64,000 nt of DNA from Leifsonia sp. Leaf336 (GTDB lineage Bacteria; Actinomycetota; Actinomycetes; Actinomycetales; Microbacteriaceae): contig NZ_LMOZ01000002.1 of assembly GCF_001423695.1 (NCBI RefSeq), forward strand, positions 186,658-250,657, in the 5' to 3' direction. A model generated the notes under the pieces. It saw nothing but the letters and a program-made list of their open reading frames with translations, did not search any database and was not told the DNA's origin. Shown here in pieces: positions 14,841-23,985 of this stretch. A program made the position numbers and the translations under genes. The number at the start of each line of letters is the position of its first letter. The stretch's first letter is position 1.

Positions 14841-16970
14841 ATGACCGATGTTCCGCGCCCGCCTGCCGTTCGCGAGACCTGGGGTGACGCTCTCAAGGGT
14901 GTGTTGATCCTGCTGGTCGTCTTCTGGCACGTCGTCATGAAAAGCTACCTCCAGGTCGACTGGCAGCTAGGCGTTCCGATCCCGGGAGTGTGGGGCCTGG
15001 CCGGCGACGCCATCTGGCCGTTCCTGATGCCGCTGTTCCTGCTGGTCTCCGGCTACTTCGCGGCCAACGCGTTCGCGCGTCCCTGGCGGATCGTCGTTCG
15101 GTCCCGCGTCCTGCGATTCCTCTACTTGTACCTGGTGTGGTCCCTGATCCACATGGCCGCGCTGTGGGCGTTCCCCGACTTTCCGACGCTGGTGCCGCGC
15201 AGCGTCGCGCAGTTCGTGGAGTTCGTCACGATCAGCCCGCCGAACACCTGGTACCTCTACGCGCTCGCCGTCTACTTCCTCGTGGCCAAGGCCCTGGCCC
15301 GGGTGCCATCCTGGCTCGTCATCGGCGCGGCCGGCGTGCTGTCGATCGTGGTCTCAGCCGGGTTCGTGGAGGTCGTCAGCAATCGCGGCTCTCTGCTCTA
15401 CAACTTCGTGTTCTTCTTGCTGGGCCTCCATGCGGCCCCGCACCTGCGACGCTTCGTCGGCGGGATGCGGCCCTCCCGCGCCCTGGGGTCGGTGGCGGTG
15501 TACGCGCTCGCCTTCGCGGCGATGCGCCTCACAGGCACGGAGACCGTCCCCGGTGTCTGGCCGGTCGTCTCGGTGCTCGGCGTGACGATGGGGCTCGCCG
15601 TCGCACCGCTGATCGGACGGACACGGCTGCTCGGCTCAGGCCTCGCCGCGCTCGGCCGCCGCAGCCTGCCGATCTACCTGATCCACATGCCGCTATTGGC
15701 GATCGCCGACGTCGTGCTGGTCGCGTGGCTCTCGGACGCCCGGGTCGCCGTGCAGCTGATCGCGGCGGCCGTACTCCCGCTGGTGCTCACGGCTGCGCTG
15801 GTTGCCGCGTGCCTGCTGCTGAACCGGTTGCTTACGAGGGACGGCTTCGGATGGCTGTTCGACCTCCCACGACGCGGCCCTTTTGCAGGGAGGGGCGCAC
15901 CGTGGCGTGCCGCACTCGCGGTCGCTCTGGTGATCGCCTGCGGTGTCGTCGCCGCCCGGGGGACCGCGATCGGCGGGTGCGGGCCGGACGCGCCGGCTCA
16001 GGCCGCCGTCCGTGATGGGGAGGTCGGCATCGGTGCGGTCGGCGACGTGCTGATCCACGACGAGGGTCATCGCGTGCCCGCCGACGGCGGCGCCGACCAC
16101 TTCGACGCCGTGCGACCCTGGTTCACGCAGGACCTGGTGACCGGCAACCTCGAACAGGCGATCACGGACGACACCGGCTTCGACAAGTGCGGAGCCGGCG
16201 CGGACTGCCTGGCGTTCCGCAGCGCTCCAGCGACGGCGGCGCACTTCCGCGGCTTCGACATCCTGAACCTCGCGAACAACCACACGGGCGACTTCGGCCA
16301 GCCAGGCTACGCCAACACTCGGACGAGTCTCGCCGAGCACGGGGTCCGCTCGGTCGGCGATCGGGACGAGATCGTCTGCACCACGATCGGCGGCAGCACA
16401 GTCGCGATGATTGGCTTCGCCCCATACCAGGGCACCAATCGGCTGACCGACCTGCGCCACGTCCGTGCCGTGGTCGCCTCCGCCGCGGCCTCCGCCGACC
16501 TCGTCGTCGTGCACGCGCACATGGGGTCGGAGGGTCCGAGTGCGAATGTGGTGCGGCCGGGCGGTGAGACCATGTTCGGCGAGAACCGCGGCGACCCGAT
16601 GGCATTCTCGCGGGCGGCCATCGATGCCGGCGCCGACCTAGTGATCGGCCACGGTCCGCACTCGCTGCGGGGAGCCGAGTTCTACAAGGGCCGCCTGATC
16701 GCCTACAGCCTCGGCAACTTCGGCGGCGGCGGCGTGTTCGGCGCCGAGCAGGCCACGCGTTACGGTGCCTACCTGGACGTGACCTTGCGGCCCGATGGCT
16801 CCTTCGTGCGCGGTCGGCTGCACTCGGTGCACTTCGGGTTCGAGGACGGCCGTCCGCTGCCCGACCCCGATGGCACCGCGGCGCAGCTCGTCGCGCAGTT
16901 CAGCACGCGCGACTTCCCGACGACCGCCGCCGCCGTCGCCGTCGACGGTACCCTCACCCCACCCCGATGA
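14841..16970 (+). CDS. Fusion of acyltransferase-3 membrane domain and CapA-like domain
   Basis: A 709-residue protein; ATG 14841 has CGGAGAAA upstream. Residues about 10-345 hold roughly ten hydrophobic segments with acyltransferase_3 traits (KGVLILLVVFWHVV near the start, SLPIYLIHMPLL near the end). A further membrane segment at about 355-372 leads to a CapA/PGA_cap metallophosphatase-type domain (about 393-709) with LANNHTGDFG, HAHMGSEG, IGHGPHSL and SLGNF motifs. The second domain should face outward. CapA domains are linked to poly-gamma-glutamate and related polymers; acyltransferase_3 proteins acylate or transfer surface groups, and the membrane half of VanT racemases belongs to the same family. 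Sitting after alr and ddl, it may use a D-amino-acid product. Function is inference. Confidence 0.8.
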   Translation: MTDVPRPPAVRETWGDALKGVLILLVVFWHVVMKSYLQVDWQLGVPIPGVWGLAGDAIWPFLMPLFLLVSGYFAANAFARPWRIVVRSRVLRFLYLYLVWSLIHMAALWAFPDFPTLVPRSVAQFVEFVTISPPNTWYLYALAVYFLVAKALARVPSWLVIGAAGVLSIVVSAGFVEVVSNRGSLLYNFVFFLLGLHAAPHLRRFVGGMRPSRALGSVAVYALAFAAMRLTGTETVPGVWPVVSVLGVTMGLAVAPLIGRTRLLGSGLAALGRRSLPIYLIHMPLLAIADVVLVAWLSDARVAVQLIAAAVLPLVLTAALVAACLLLNRLLTRDGFGWLFDLPRRGPFAGRGAPWRAALAVALVIACGVVAARGTAIGGCGPDAPAQAAVRDGEVGIGAVGDVLIHDEGHRVPADGGADHFDAVRPWFTQDLVTGNLEQAITDDTGFDKCGAGADCLAFRSAPATAAHFRGFDILNLANNHTGDFGQPGYANTRTSLAEHGVRSVGDRDEIVCTTIGGSTVAMIGFAPYQGTNRLTDLRHVRAVVASAAASADLVVVHAHMGSEGPSANVVRPGGETMFGENRGDPMAFSRAAIDAGADLVIGHGPHSLRGAEFYKGRLIAYSLGNFGGGGVFGAEQATRYGAYLDVTLRPDGSFVRGRLHSVHFGFEDGRPLPDPDGTAAQLVAQFSTRDFPTTAAAVAVDGTLTPPR

Positions 16971-17059
16971 TGCGAGTTTTGCGGCACATCCTCGAGGGTG
17001 ACGGCGCTCGCCTGCGCGTGCCGAACGGAGGAGGATGAGCGCGAGCGCGAGGAGGAGCC

Positions 17060-17893
17060 GTGACGAGTTTCCGTGACCTGCCCAGCTTCCATGACCTGCA
17101 CCGTGGCGACGAGCCGCTGCTGCTGCCCAACGCGTGGGACGTCGGCTCGGCGCTCGGGTTCGTGGCCGCCGGATTCCCGGCGCTGGGCACGACGAGTTTC
17201 GGCGTCAACGCGTCGACCGGCGTGCCCGACGCCGCCGGTGCAGGCAGGGAGGCGACGGTCGCGCTGATCCGGAAGCTGCGGGTGCTGCCCGTGCACGTGA
17301 CGGCCGACATCGAGGACGGCTTCAGCGACGATCCCGACGCCGTCGGCGAGTTCGTCGCCGGGCTCGGGGCGGCGGGTGTGAACCTCGAGGACTCCGCGGG
17401 AGGCCGGCTCGTCGACCCGGGCATCCCTGCCGCGAAGATCGCCGCCATCAAGCGGGCGGCGCCGCGCGTGTTCGTCAACGCGCGCATCGACTCCTACTGG
17501 TTCCACGAGGACGACACGGTGGAGGCCGTCCTCGCCCGGGCGGCGGTCTACGCCGAGGCGGGCGCCGACGGGTTCTTCGTGCCGGGAGCGACCGACCCCG
17601 CTGTGCTGGAGCGACTGGCCGCGGGCTGCCCGTTGCCGCTCAACGTGCTCGTCGTCCCTGGCCTGACCCTCGCACAGCTGCGGGACCTCGGTGTGCGGAG
17701 GGTCAGCACCGGGTCGCTGCCCTACCGGGTGGCGATCGACGCGGCCGTCGGCAGCGCTCTCGCGGTGCGGGACGGCGCGGAGGTCCCCTCGGTGACCTCC
17801 TACGCCGACTCGCAGCAGCGCCTCCTCGACTTCGCTCAGCTGACGGCCGCCGCCGAGGCCGCCGCCGCCTCAGGCGCCGACGCCGTCTCGTAG
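17060..17893 (+). CDS. Isocitrate lyase/PEP mutase family protein
   Basis: A 277-residue TIM-barrel protein from GTG 17060 with GAGGAGG upstream. Family features: LLLPNAWDVGSA, GTTSFGVNAS, TADIEDGFSDD, VNLEDSAGG, VNARIDSYW. The acidic metal-binding stretch is kept, but the Cys-containing loop of true isocitrate lyases is not evident, so it belongs to the broad carboxy-PEP mutase/oxaloacetate-hydrolase-like group. Substrate unknown. The last 19 codons overlap the end of the convergent reductase gene by 58 bp. Confidence 0.85.
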   Translation: MTSFRDLPSFHDLHRGDEPLLLPNAWDVGSALGFVAAGFPALGTTSFGVNASTGVPDAAGAGREATVALIRKLRVLPVHVTADIEDGFSDDPDAVGEFVAGLGAAGVNLEDSAGGRLVDPGIPAAKIAAIKRAAPRVFVNARIDSYWFHEDDTVEAVLARAAVYAEAGADGFFVPGATDPAVLERLAAGCPLPLNVLVVPGLTLAQLRDLGVRRVSTGSLPYRVAIDAAVGSALAVRDGAEVPSVTSYADSQQRLLDFAQLTAAAEAAAASGADAVS

Positions 17894-18426
17894 CGCGTGA
17901 GGCTCGCCGGCCCCACTTGCTCCGACGACAGCAGCGTCAGCAGACGACCCTCCGGAAAGAGCGGCCTGCCCGCCCCGACGGCCGTCGGGAAGGTCAGGAG
18001 GCGGTACTCGTCCACGCGGCCGGCGGCCTCCAGCTGGGCGATGAGCGTCCCGCTCCCGATCACGATCACGTCGCGCTCCGGCAGGGTCTCGTCGAGCCAC
18101 GCGTGGAGGTCGGCCGGCTGCCGAGTGCCCGCCCACCGCCCGACATCGACACTGCTGCCGCTCACGACGGCCTTCGTCGCCCGGTTCATGGCCTGCGAGA
18201 ACGGGTCGTCCCGCGCGGGCCACAGCGTGCTGAAGTGCTCCCAGGTGCGACGGCCGAACAGCAGCACGCCGGTCTGCAGGAGCTCGCCCAGGCGGAACTT
18301 GTCCCCGGCCACGCCCTGCGGTCCGAACCGCATCGCCCAGCCGCCGAACGGCGTGCCGTCGCTCCCGTCGGGATCCTGTACGACACCGTCCAGCGTGATG
18401 AACTGCACGACGATCAGCTTTCCCAT
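17836..18426 (-). CDS. Dihydrofolate reductase family protein (RibD-C fold)
   Basis: A 196-residue protein with the RibD C-terminal/DHFR fold: KLIVVQFITLDGVVQDP at the start, LLFGRRTWEHF, and VIVIGSGTLIAQL. Stand-alone actinobacterial members are NAD(P)H reductases of unknown substrate and often sit with ECF sigma factors, as here. GAGGAGGAC precedes the ATG. It is 63 bp downstream of the sigma gene on the same strand. The low-complexity C-terminus (APEAAAASAAAVS) lies in a 58-bp antisense overlap with the convergent gene's own Ala-rich tail. Confidence 0.85.
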   Translation of the reverse strand: MGKLIVVQFITLDGVVQDPDGSDGTPFGGWAMRFGPQGVAGDKFRLGELLQTGVLLFGRRTWEHFSTLWPARDDPFSQAMNRATKAVVSGSSVDVGRWAGTRQPADLHAWLDETLPERDVIVIGSGTLIAQLEAAGRVDEYRLLTFPTAVGAGRPLFPEGRLLTLLSSEQVGPASLTRYETASAPEAAAASAAAVS

Positions 18427-18489
18427 GATGTCCTCCTCTTCGCGACGCGCGTCGGCGTCATCAGTAGATACGAACGGGAGGCGCGGAAC

Positions 18490-19422
18490 TTATCGCGCGA
18501 CGGCGAACTCCTCGAACAGGGCGAAGAGCCGGGGGTCCTGGTAGACGAGGATCTGCCCGATCGCACCCGCCCCGTCGCCCTCGAACAGCTGGACCGTGTG
18601 CGGCTCCCGAGCCAAGCCGACGCCGCGGTAGAGCAGGAACCCCGGCCGTCCCGCCGCCGAGACGGGCGACGTCGACCACTCCGTGCCGCGCCACGCGAAC
18701 AGGTGCTCCATGAACGCCAGGTAGGGCGCGGCCCCGATCGACCACTGCGGCACCGGCGGCATCTCGAACACGACGTCGTCGGCGACGAGGGAGGCCAGCG
18801 CGGGCACATCCGCTCGTTCGATGGCGCGGGCGTAGCGCTCGACGGCCGCCGGGGCGAGCGGGTGCGGGCGGCGCACACCCTCGTTCACGGCCGCCCGCGC
18901 GCGCTGGAGGGCGGAGTTCGCCGACGCGACCGACACCTCCAGAACGGCTGCGGTCTCGGCGGCGGAGAGGCCCAGCACGTCGCGCAGCACGAACGCACCG
19001 CGCTGCAGGGGAGACAGCGACTGCAGCATCGCGGTGACCGCGAAGCGCACCTCCTCACGGCGCTCGGCGGCCTGTTCGACGTCCGACTCGGCCGCCCAGC
19101 CGGTCGGCGCGGGCAGCAGCCAGGGGACGTCGAACGCGGGAACCAGCGGCGCGCCAGCCTCCAGCCCCGGCTCGCGGAGGTCGTGCGGCAGCGGTCGCCG
19201 CGGTGCCTCCCGCAGGCGGTCGAGGCAGACGTTGCGGGCGATCCGATAGCACCAGGTGGCGAGGGAGGCCTTGGCGGGGTCGTACGAGTCGCGCGCACGC
19301 CACGCCCGTTCCAGCGCATCCTGCGCCGCGTCCTCCGCCTCGAACGGCGACCCGAGCAGCTGGTAGCAGAACGCGGTGAGCCGGCGGCGCAGCCCGCCGA
19401 GCTCGGCTTCGAAACCCGTCAC
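18490..19422 (-). CDS. ECF RNA polymerase sigma factor with C-terminal SnoaL-like domain (SigG-type)
   Basis: A 310-residue protein. Region 2 is at about residues 10-75 (FCYQLLGSPFEAEDAAQDAL, SLATWCYRIARNVCLDRLRE), region 4 at about 125-185 (LSPLQRGAFVLRDVLGLSAAE, VASANSALQRARA), and a SnoaL/NTF2-like domain from about 195 (FEMPPVPQWSIG). ECF factors with such an extension use it in place of an anti-sigma factor to tune activity. The GTG start at 19422 has a TAGGAT hexamer 6 bp upstream and no ribosome site, so it is probably leaderless. It likely drives its own operon with the DHFR-like gene. Confidence 0.88.
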   Translation of the reverse strand: MTGFEAELGGLRRRLTAFCYQLLGSPFEAEDAAQDALERAWRARDSYDPAKASLATWCYRIARNVCLDRLREAPRRPLPHDLREPGLEAGAPLVPAFDVPWLLPAPTGWAAESDVEQAAERREEVRFAVTAMLQSLSPLQRGAFVLRDVLGLSAAETAAVLEVSVASANSALQRARAAVNEGVRRPHPLAPAAVERYARAIERADVPALASLVADDVVFEMPPVPQWSIGAAPYLAFMEHLFAWRGTEWSTSPVSAAGRPGFLLYRGVGLAREPHTVQLFEGDGAGAIGQILVYQDPRLFALFEEFAVAR

Positions 19423-19428
19423 GCGCCG

Positions 19429-19434
19429 ATCCTA
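19429..19434 (-). promoter_or_regulatory. -10 element of the ECF sigma gene (leaderless)
   Basis: On the minus strand TAGGAT lies exactly 6 nt before the GTG at 19422, with no Shine-Dalgarno sequence between. The spacing puts the transcription start on the start codon. Confidence 0.55.
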
Positions 19435-19578
19435 GGCGCAGGTCCGCCGCGTGCGCCTTCCACCGGGTTCGGCGAAGTGCACGTCCACGCCCCCAAAACG
19501 CGGGTTTCAGGGCGTCGACGCGCCTCTGGGCGACGACTCGGGCGTAGTGTCGGGCGACCTGACCGAGGAGGACCCGTC

Positions 19579-20739
19579 ATGATCGCCCTTTCGCGCAAGC
19601 GCGAGCCCCGTCCCGACCGGCCGGGGCCTGAGCGCTCATCCGTCCCGACCGGGGTCCGCGCGGCCTCCGAGTGGTCGTGGCGGTTGCTCACGGTGATCGC
19701 CCTCGCCGGCGTCATCATCTACCTGGTCGTGGTGTTCCAGGACATCGTGGTGCCGTTGCTCGTCGCGCTCCTGGTCTCCGCCCTGCTGCAGCCGACCGTC
19801 TCCACCCTGATGCGTCACCATTGGCCGAAATGGCTGGCCATCACGGTGTGCCTGGTCGCGTTCGCGGCGATCCTGGCCGGGCTGATCACGCTCGTCGTCT
19901 GGCAGGTGCGCATCGGCCTCCCGCAGCTCGAGCACGAGTCGGTCGCCGCCTACAACCGGGCACGGGATGCGCTGCGCCAGCCGCCCTGGAACGTCACGGA
20001 CGCCGAGTTCGCCGGTTACTTCCGCAGTGCGGGCGCGTTCGCGCAGAAGGACAGCGCCGCGCTGGTGGGAGGCGTGCTCAAGGTGGGGACGACGACCGGA
20101 CACCTGCTCGCCGGCTGGCTGATCGCGATCTTCGCGACGATCTTCATGCTGATCGACGGCGGCGGCATCTGGCGGTGGATCACCCGGCTGTTCCCGGTCG
20201 GCGGACGGCCGGCCATCCGGGCGGCGGGCGATGCGGGCTGGCGCACTCTGACCAGCTTCGTGCGCGTCCAGATCCTGGTCGCGGTCGTGAACGCCGTCGG
20301 CATCGGCCTCGTCGCGTTCTTCCTCGGGCTGCCGCTGGCGATCCCGATCGGCGTGATCGTGCTGCTGGCGTCGTTCATCCCGGTGATCGGGGCGATCGTG
20401 TCGGGGATCATCGCCGTCGTGATCGCGCTGGTGTTCGGCGGCCCGCTCCAGGCGGTGATCATGCTCGCCGGCGTGCTGCTCGTGCACCTGCTCGAGGCGC
20501 ACGTCATGCAGCCGCTCCTGGTCGGCGGAGCGGTGAAGGTGCATCCGCTCGCGGTGGTGGTCGGCGTCGCCGCGGGCTCCGGCATCGCGGGCGTTCCGGG
20601 CGCGCTGTTCGCCGTCCCGCTCATCGCGGTGGCCAACGCGATGGTGTCCGCCATGCTGCGGGTCGCGCACGGCACACCCCCGGCCGACGACCCGGGGCCC
20701 GAGAAGGTGGAGGTGGCGGGCGCGACGCCCGAGACCTGA
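19579..20739 (+). CDS. AI-2E family transporter (PerM-type membrane protein)
   Basis: A 386-residue protein with about eight hydrophobic segments and the family features LVALLVSALLQPTV, ASFIPVIGAIVSGI and VHLLEAHVMQPLLVG. Despite the family name (TqsA/PerM), few members are shown to move AI-2; some are Na+/H+ or small-molecule exporters. ATG 19579 follows GAGGAGGACC. It is transcribed away from the sigma gene across about 155 bp. The C-terminal tail is acidic and proline-rich (PPADDPGPEK). Family is sure; cargo unknown. Confidence 0.85.
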   Translation: MIALSRKREPRPDRPGPERSSVPTGVRAASEWSWRLLTVIALAGVIIYLVVVFQDIVVPLLVALLVSALLQPTVSTLMRHHWPKWLAITVCLVAFAAILAGLITLVVWQVRIGLPQLEHESVAAYNRARDALRQPPWNVTDAEFAGYFRSAGAFAQKDSAALVGGVLKVGTTTGHLLAGWLIAIFATIFMLIDGGGIWRWITRLFPVGGRPAIRAAGDAGWRTLTSFVRVQILVAVVNAVGIGLVAFFLGLPLAIPIGVIVLLASFIPVIGAIVSGIIAVVIALVFGGPLQAVIMLAGVLLVHLLEAHVMQPLLVGGAVKVHPLAVVVGVAAGSGIAGVPGALFAVPLIAVANAMVSAMLRVAHGTPPADDPGPEKVEVAGATPET

Positions 20740-20814
20740 CATCCGCCACCGGCAGTGCCCCTCCCTCCCCGACACGGCTAGGGTGTGCGGTGGCAGCCGG
20801 TGTGAGGAGGTCCG

Positions 20815-23109
20815 ATGCGCGTCTTGGCGTGGCTGAAGCGTCACGATCCGGACTTCGCTGCGCTGCGTCGTGCCGGGCGCGCGGCGATCGTGATGCCGCT
20901 GCTGTTCGCGTTCGGCGGCATCGTGATCGGCAGCCCGGACGTCGCCACCTTCGCCGCGTTCGGCTCGTTCGCGATGCTGCTGCTGGTCGACTTCAGCGGC
21001 CCTCTGATCGATCGCGTGCAGGCGCAGCTCGGCCTCGCGGTGACGGGCGCCGTGTTCGTCTGCGTCGGGACGCTCGTGTCGAGGCCCATCTGGCTCTCCG
21101 CCGTCGCCATGACCGTGGTGGCCTTCGCCGTGCTGTTCGCCGGTTCGGTGAGCTCCGTGATGGCGTCCGCGAGCACGTCGTTGCTGCTGGCGTTCATCCT
21201 CCCCGTCACGCTTCCCGGCACGATCGCGTCGCTCGGCCCGCGGCTGCTCGGCTGGGGGATCGCGTCCGTCGTCGCCGTCGTCGCCATCGTCGTGCTCTGG
21301 CCAGCGCCGGCCCGGGAGCCCTTGCGCGGCCCTGCCGTCGACGCGTGCCGGGCGCTCGCCGCGCGGCTGCGCGCCGAGGCGGCGGCGATGCTGCGCGCGG
21401 GCAACCCCGAGCTGGCCGCCGACCGCGACGCCGCGACCCGCGACGCCGACGCGGCCGTCGCCGCGTTGCACCGGTCGTTCCTGAACACGCCGTACCGGCC
21501 CACCGGGCTCAGCACGTCGGCGCGCACGATCGTCCGGCTGGTCGATGAGCTGACCTGGCTGAACGCCGTCATCGAGCAGTTCGAGCATGTGAGGCTGTCG
21601 GCGACGACGCCAGGAGGCCCGGTTCACGTCGCCGCCTTCGAGGTGAAGAGCGCGGCCGCCGCCGTCCTGGAGCGCGGCGCCGAGCTCCTGGCCCAGCACG
21701 GCGGCGATCCGGGCGACGTGGAGGCCGCGCTCGGCATCCTGGGCGAGGCGCGCGACGCCGTGGAGGCCGCCACGATGACGCTCCCCGTCACCGGAGGCAC
21801 GGTGGACGGCGGTCGCGCCGCCGACCGGTTCGTGGCCTCGCTCGACCCCGGCTTCCGCGCGCAGGAGCTGGCCCAGGCGACCACGGCCGTGGTGGTGAAC
21901 ATCGTGCTCACGGCGCGGGCGGAGCGCCGCTCCTGGTGGCAACGGGTGCTGGGGCGCCAGCCCGGTGACCTGGCCGGTCCGGTGGCGGCCGCAGCGGAAC
22001 GCGCGAGCGGCTATGTCGGCTGGAACTCCGTGTGGCTGCGCAACAGCATCCGCGGAGCCGTGGCTCTCGGGCTCGCCGTGCTGCTGGCCAACCTGACCGG
22101 CGTGCAGCACTCGTTCTGGGTGGTGCTCGGCACCCTGTCGGTACTCCGGTCGAACGCGCTGAGTACCGGCCAGACGGTGCTGCGCGGTGTCATCGGCACC
22201 TCGATCGGGGTGCTGCTGGGCGCGGCGGCGATGTTCGCGATCGGCGACGACCGCGTGGTCATCTGGGTGCTGCTGCCGATCGCCATCCTGGTAGCCGGTG
22301 TCGCTCCGGCCGCGATCTCGTTCGCCGCCGGTCAGGCGGCGTTCACCATCCTGCTCGTGCTGCTGTTCAACCTCATCGCGCCATCGGGGTGGACGGTCGG
22401 ACTCATCCGGATCGAGGACATCGCTCTCGGCTGCGCGGTGAGCCTCGTGGTCGGGGCGCTGTTCTGGCCGCGCGGTGCCGCGGCCGCGCTGAGACAGGCG
22501 CTGGCGCAGGCCTACACCGAGAGCGTGGCCTACCTCGCGGCCGCCGTCGCGTTCGGGCTGGGCCGCTGCGATGCGGCGGCGGACGACCTCCCCGAGCCGC
22601 GCACGCAGTCGCTGCGGGCGGCGGCGGCCGCGCGCCGGCTCGACGACGCGTTCCGCACCTACCTGGGGGAGCGCGGCAGCAAGAGCCGGCCGCTCGCCGA
22701 GGTCTCGGCCTCCGTCAACGGTGTCGCCGGTGTGCGGCTGGCGAGCGACGCGATCCTCGACCTCTGGCGGGGGCAGGAGGCCGCCGACGCCGACCGGGCG
22801 GGAGCGCATCGGGCGCTGGACGCCTCGATCTCGCGCCTCGACGACTGGTACTCGCGGATGGCCGCCCGGCTGGTCGCGCGGGAGGCTCCTCCGACGCCCG
22901 AGCCTGTCGATGCGTCCGCCCGCTCGCGGCTGGCCGACGCCGTCGAGCGCGACCTCGGCGATGACCGGGGCATCGTCTCCGCGACGGCGGTGCGCATCGT
23001 GTGGACGGGCGACTACCTCGACGTGGTCCGCCGGTTGGAGGGCGTGATCGTCGGCCCGGTGGACACGCTCGGCGACGACCTCCCGAGCCGTTCGCGCGCC
23101 GCCCGCTGA
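20815..23109 (+). CDS. FUSC family inner-membrane protein (aromatic acid exporter-like)
   Basis: A 764-residue protein with two membrane blocks (about residues 20-165 and 400-560), each followed by a helical cytoplasmic stretch, the two-repeat layout of FUSC/YccS/AaeB proteins. Typical segments are ATFAAFGSFAMLLLVDFSGP and SFWVVLGTLSVLRSNALSTG. AaeB exports aromatic carboxylates, but the substrate here is unknown. GTGAGGAGGTCC precedes the ATG, and a CTAGGGT hexamer about 37 bp upstream is a plausible -10. It is 75 bp after the AI-2E family gene. Confidence 0.85.
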   Translation: MRVLAWLKRHDPDFAALRRAGRAAIVMPLLFAFGGIVIGSPDVATFAAFGSFAMLLLVDFSGPLIDRVQAQLGLAVTGAVFVCVGTLVSRPIWLSAVAMTVVAFAVLFAGSVSSVMASASTSLLLAFILPVTLPGTIASLGPRLLGWGIASVVAVVAIVVLWPAPAREPLRGPAVDACRALAARLRAEAAAMLRAGNPELAADRDAATRDADAAVAALHRSFLNTPYRPTGLSTSARTIVRLVDELTWLNAVIEQFEHVRLSATTPGGPVHVAAFEVKSAAAAVLERGAELLAQHGGDPGDVEAALGILGEARDAVEAATMTLPVTGGTVDGGRAADRFVASLDPGFRAQELAQATTAVVVNIVLTARAERRSWWQRVLGRQPGDLAGPVAAAAERASGYVGWNSVWLRNSIRGAVALGLAVLLANLTGVQHSFWVVLGTLSVLRSNALSTGQTVLRGVIGTSIGVLLGAAAMFAIGDDRVVIWVLLPIAILVAGVAPAAISFAAGQAAFTILLVLLFNLIAPSGWTVGLIRIEDIALGCAVSLVVGALFWPRGAAAALRQALAQAYTESVAYLAAAVAFGLGRCDAAADDLPEPRTQSLRAAAAARRLDDAFRTYLGERGSKSRPLAEVSASVNGVAGVRLASDAILDLWRGQEAADADRAGAHRALDASISRLDDWYSRMAARLVAREAPPTPEPVDASARSRLADAVERDLGDDRGIVSATAVRIVWTGDYLDVVRRLEGVIVGPVDTLGDDLPSRSRAAR

Positions 23110-23167
23110 GCCGCGCGGCGGGGCCCCGGCATCCCTTCTCGCCGCCGCGATCTGCGATCATCGGGTC

Positions 23168-23797
23168 ATGGCCGAGGACGAAGCGGGCGACGACCGCGCC
23201 CTCTGGGACGACGCGGCGGCGACCTTCGACGCCGCGCCGGACCACGGCCTCCACGATGCCGTGGCCCGGGGCGCCTGGACGGCGCTGCTGCGCGAGCTGC
23301 TGCAGGAGGCGCACGCAGACAGCCGCCCTGCGGTGATCGCCGACCTCGGCTGCGGGACGGGCACGCTGACCGCGCTTCTCGCGCACGACGGCCATCGTGT
23401 CGTCGGCGTCGACTTCTCGCCGCAGATGCTCCGGATCGCCCGCGCGAAGACGGCCGGCATCGTGCCAGAGCCGACGTTCGTGGAGGCCGATGTGCAGGAC
23501 CCGCCGCTCCCTCCCGGCTCGTTCGACGTCGTGCTCAGCCGGCACGTCCTGTGGGCGACCGCCGATCCATCCTCGGCGGTGCGGAACTGGCACCACCTCC
23601 TGAAGCCGGGCGGCCTCCTTCTGCTGATCGAGGGACGGTGGTCGACAGGAGCGGGCCTGACCGCCGCCGAGAGCGCCGCGCTCGTCGAGCCGCTGGGAGG
23701 CCGCACCGAGCTGCGCCCGCTCGACGACCCGGCACTGTGGGGCGGCCCGATCACCGACGAGCGGTACGCGCTCCTCCACACCCGGCGACCCGGCTGA
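23168..23797 (+). CDS. Class I SAM-dependent methyltransferase
   Basis: A 209-residue protein with motif I ADLGCGTGT (residues 58-66), VVGVDFSPQML as motif II, and SFDVVLSRHVLWA and LLKPGGLLLLIEGRW as later motifs. It is a cytosolic small-molecule methyltransferase of the UbiE/methyltransferase_11 group; the acceptor is unknown. There is no ribosome site. A GATCAT hexamer sits 6 nt before the ATG, consistent with a weak leaderless promoter. It is 58 bp after FUSC and could also be read from that transcript. Confidence 0.85.
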   Translation: MAEDEAGDDRALWDDAAATFDAAPDHGLHDAVARGAWTALLRELLQEAHADSRPAVIADLGCGTGTLTALLAHDGHRVVGVDFSPQMLRIARAKTAGIVPEPTFVEADVQDPPLPPGSFDVVLSRHVLWATADPSSAVRNWHHLLKPGGLLLLIEGRWSTGAGLTAAESAALVEPLGGRTELRPLDDPALWGGPITDERYALLHTRRPG

Positions 23798-23810
23798 GGC
23801 CCTGTGTAGC

Positions 23811-23888
23811 GAAGGAGACACGCGCCGGAATCTCCTCCCTCAGCGCTTGAACAGGAGACCACGGGCGTGTCGCGCCCGGATCTCCTCC
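23811..23888. repeat. Intergenic GGAGA inverted repeats, site A
   Basis: Two adjacent imperfect inverted repeats: GGAGA (23814-23818) with TCTCC (23831-23835), and GGAGA (23854-23858) with TCTCCTCC (23881-23888) enclosing CGGGCG/CGCCCG (23862-23867, 23873-23878). They lie just after the methyltransferase stop and before the next gene on the same strand. The outer GGAGGAGA/TCTCCTCC motif recurs at 40652 and 48522. A terminator or a small repeat family is likely. Confidence 0.5.
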
Positions 23889-23985
23889 CGCCGAACTGCC
23901 CTGTAGCCGAGCGGCAGGGCGCCGCGTTACATTGTGCGCGACGTCGGCCGAGAGGGCCGCGCAGGGTGTGCGGGAGGTGGTCGTC

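Noticed and set aside
12683-16970. Vancomycin-type resistance cluster
   Set aside because: The ligase keeps the Lys-Tyr pair of D-Ala-D-Ala enzymes, and vanH, vanX, vanY, vanS and vanR are all absent.
23886-23935. tRNA-like stretch (GTAGCCGAGCGGCAGGGCG)
   Set aside because: It resembles a D-arm, but no acceptor stem, anticodon arm or T-arm can be built around it.
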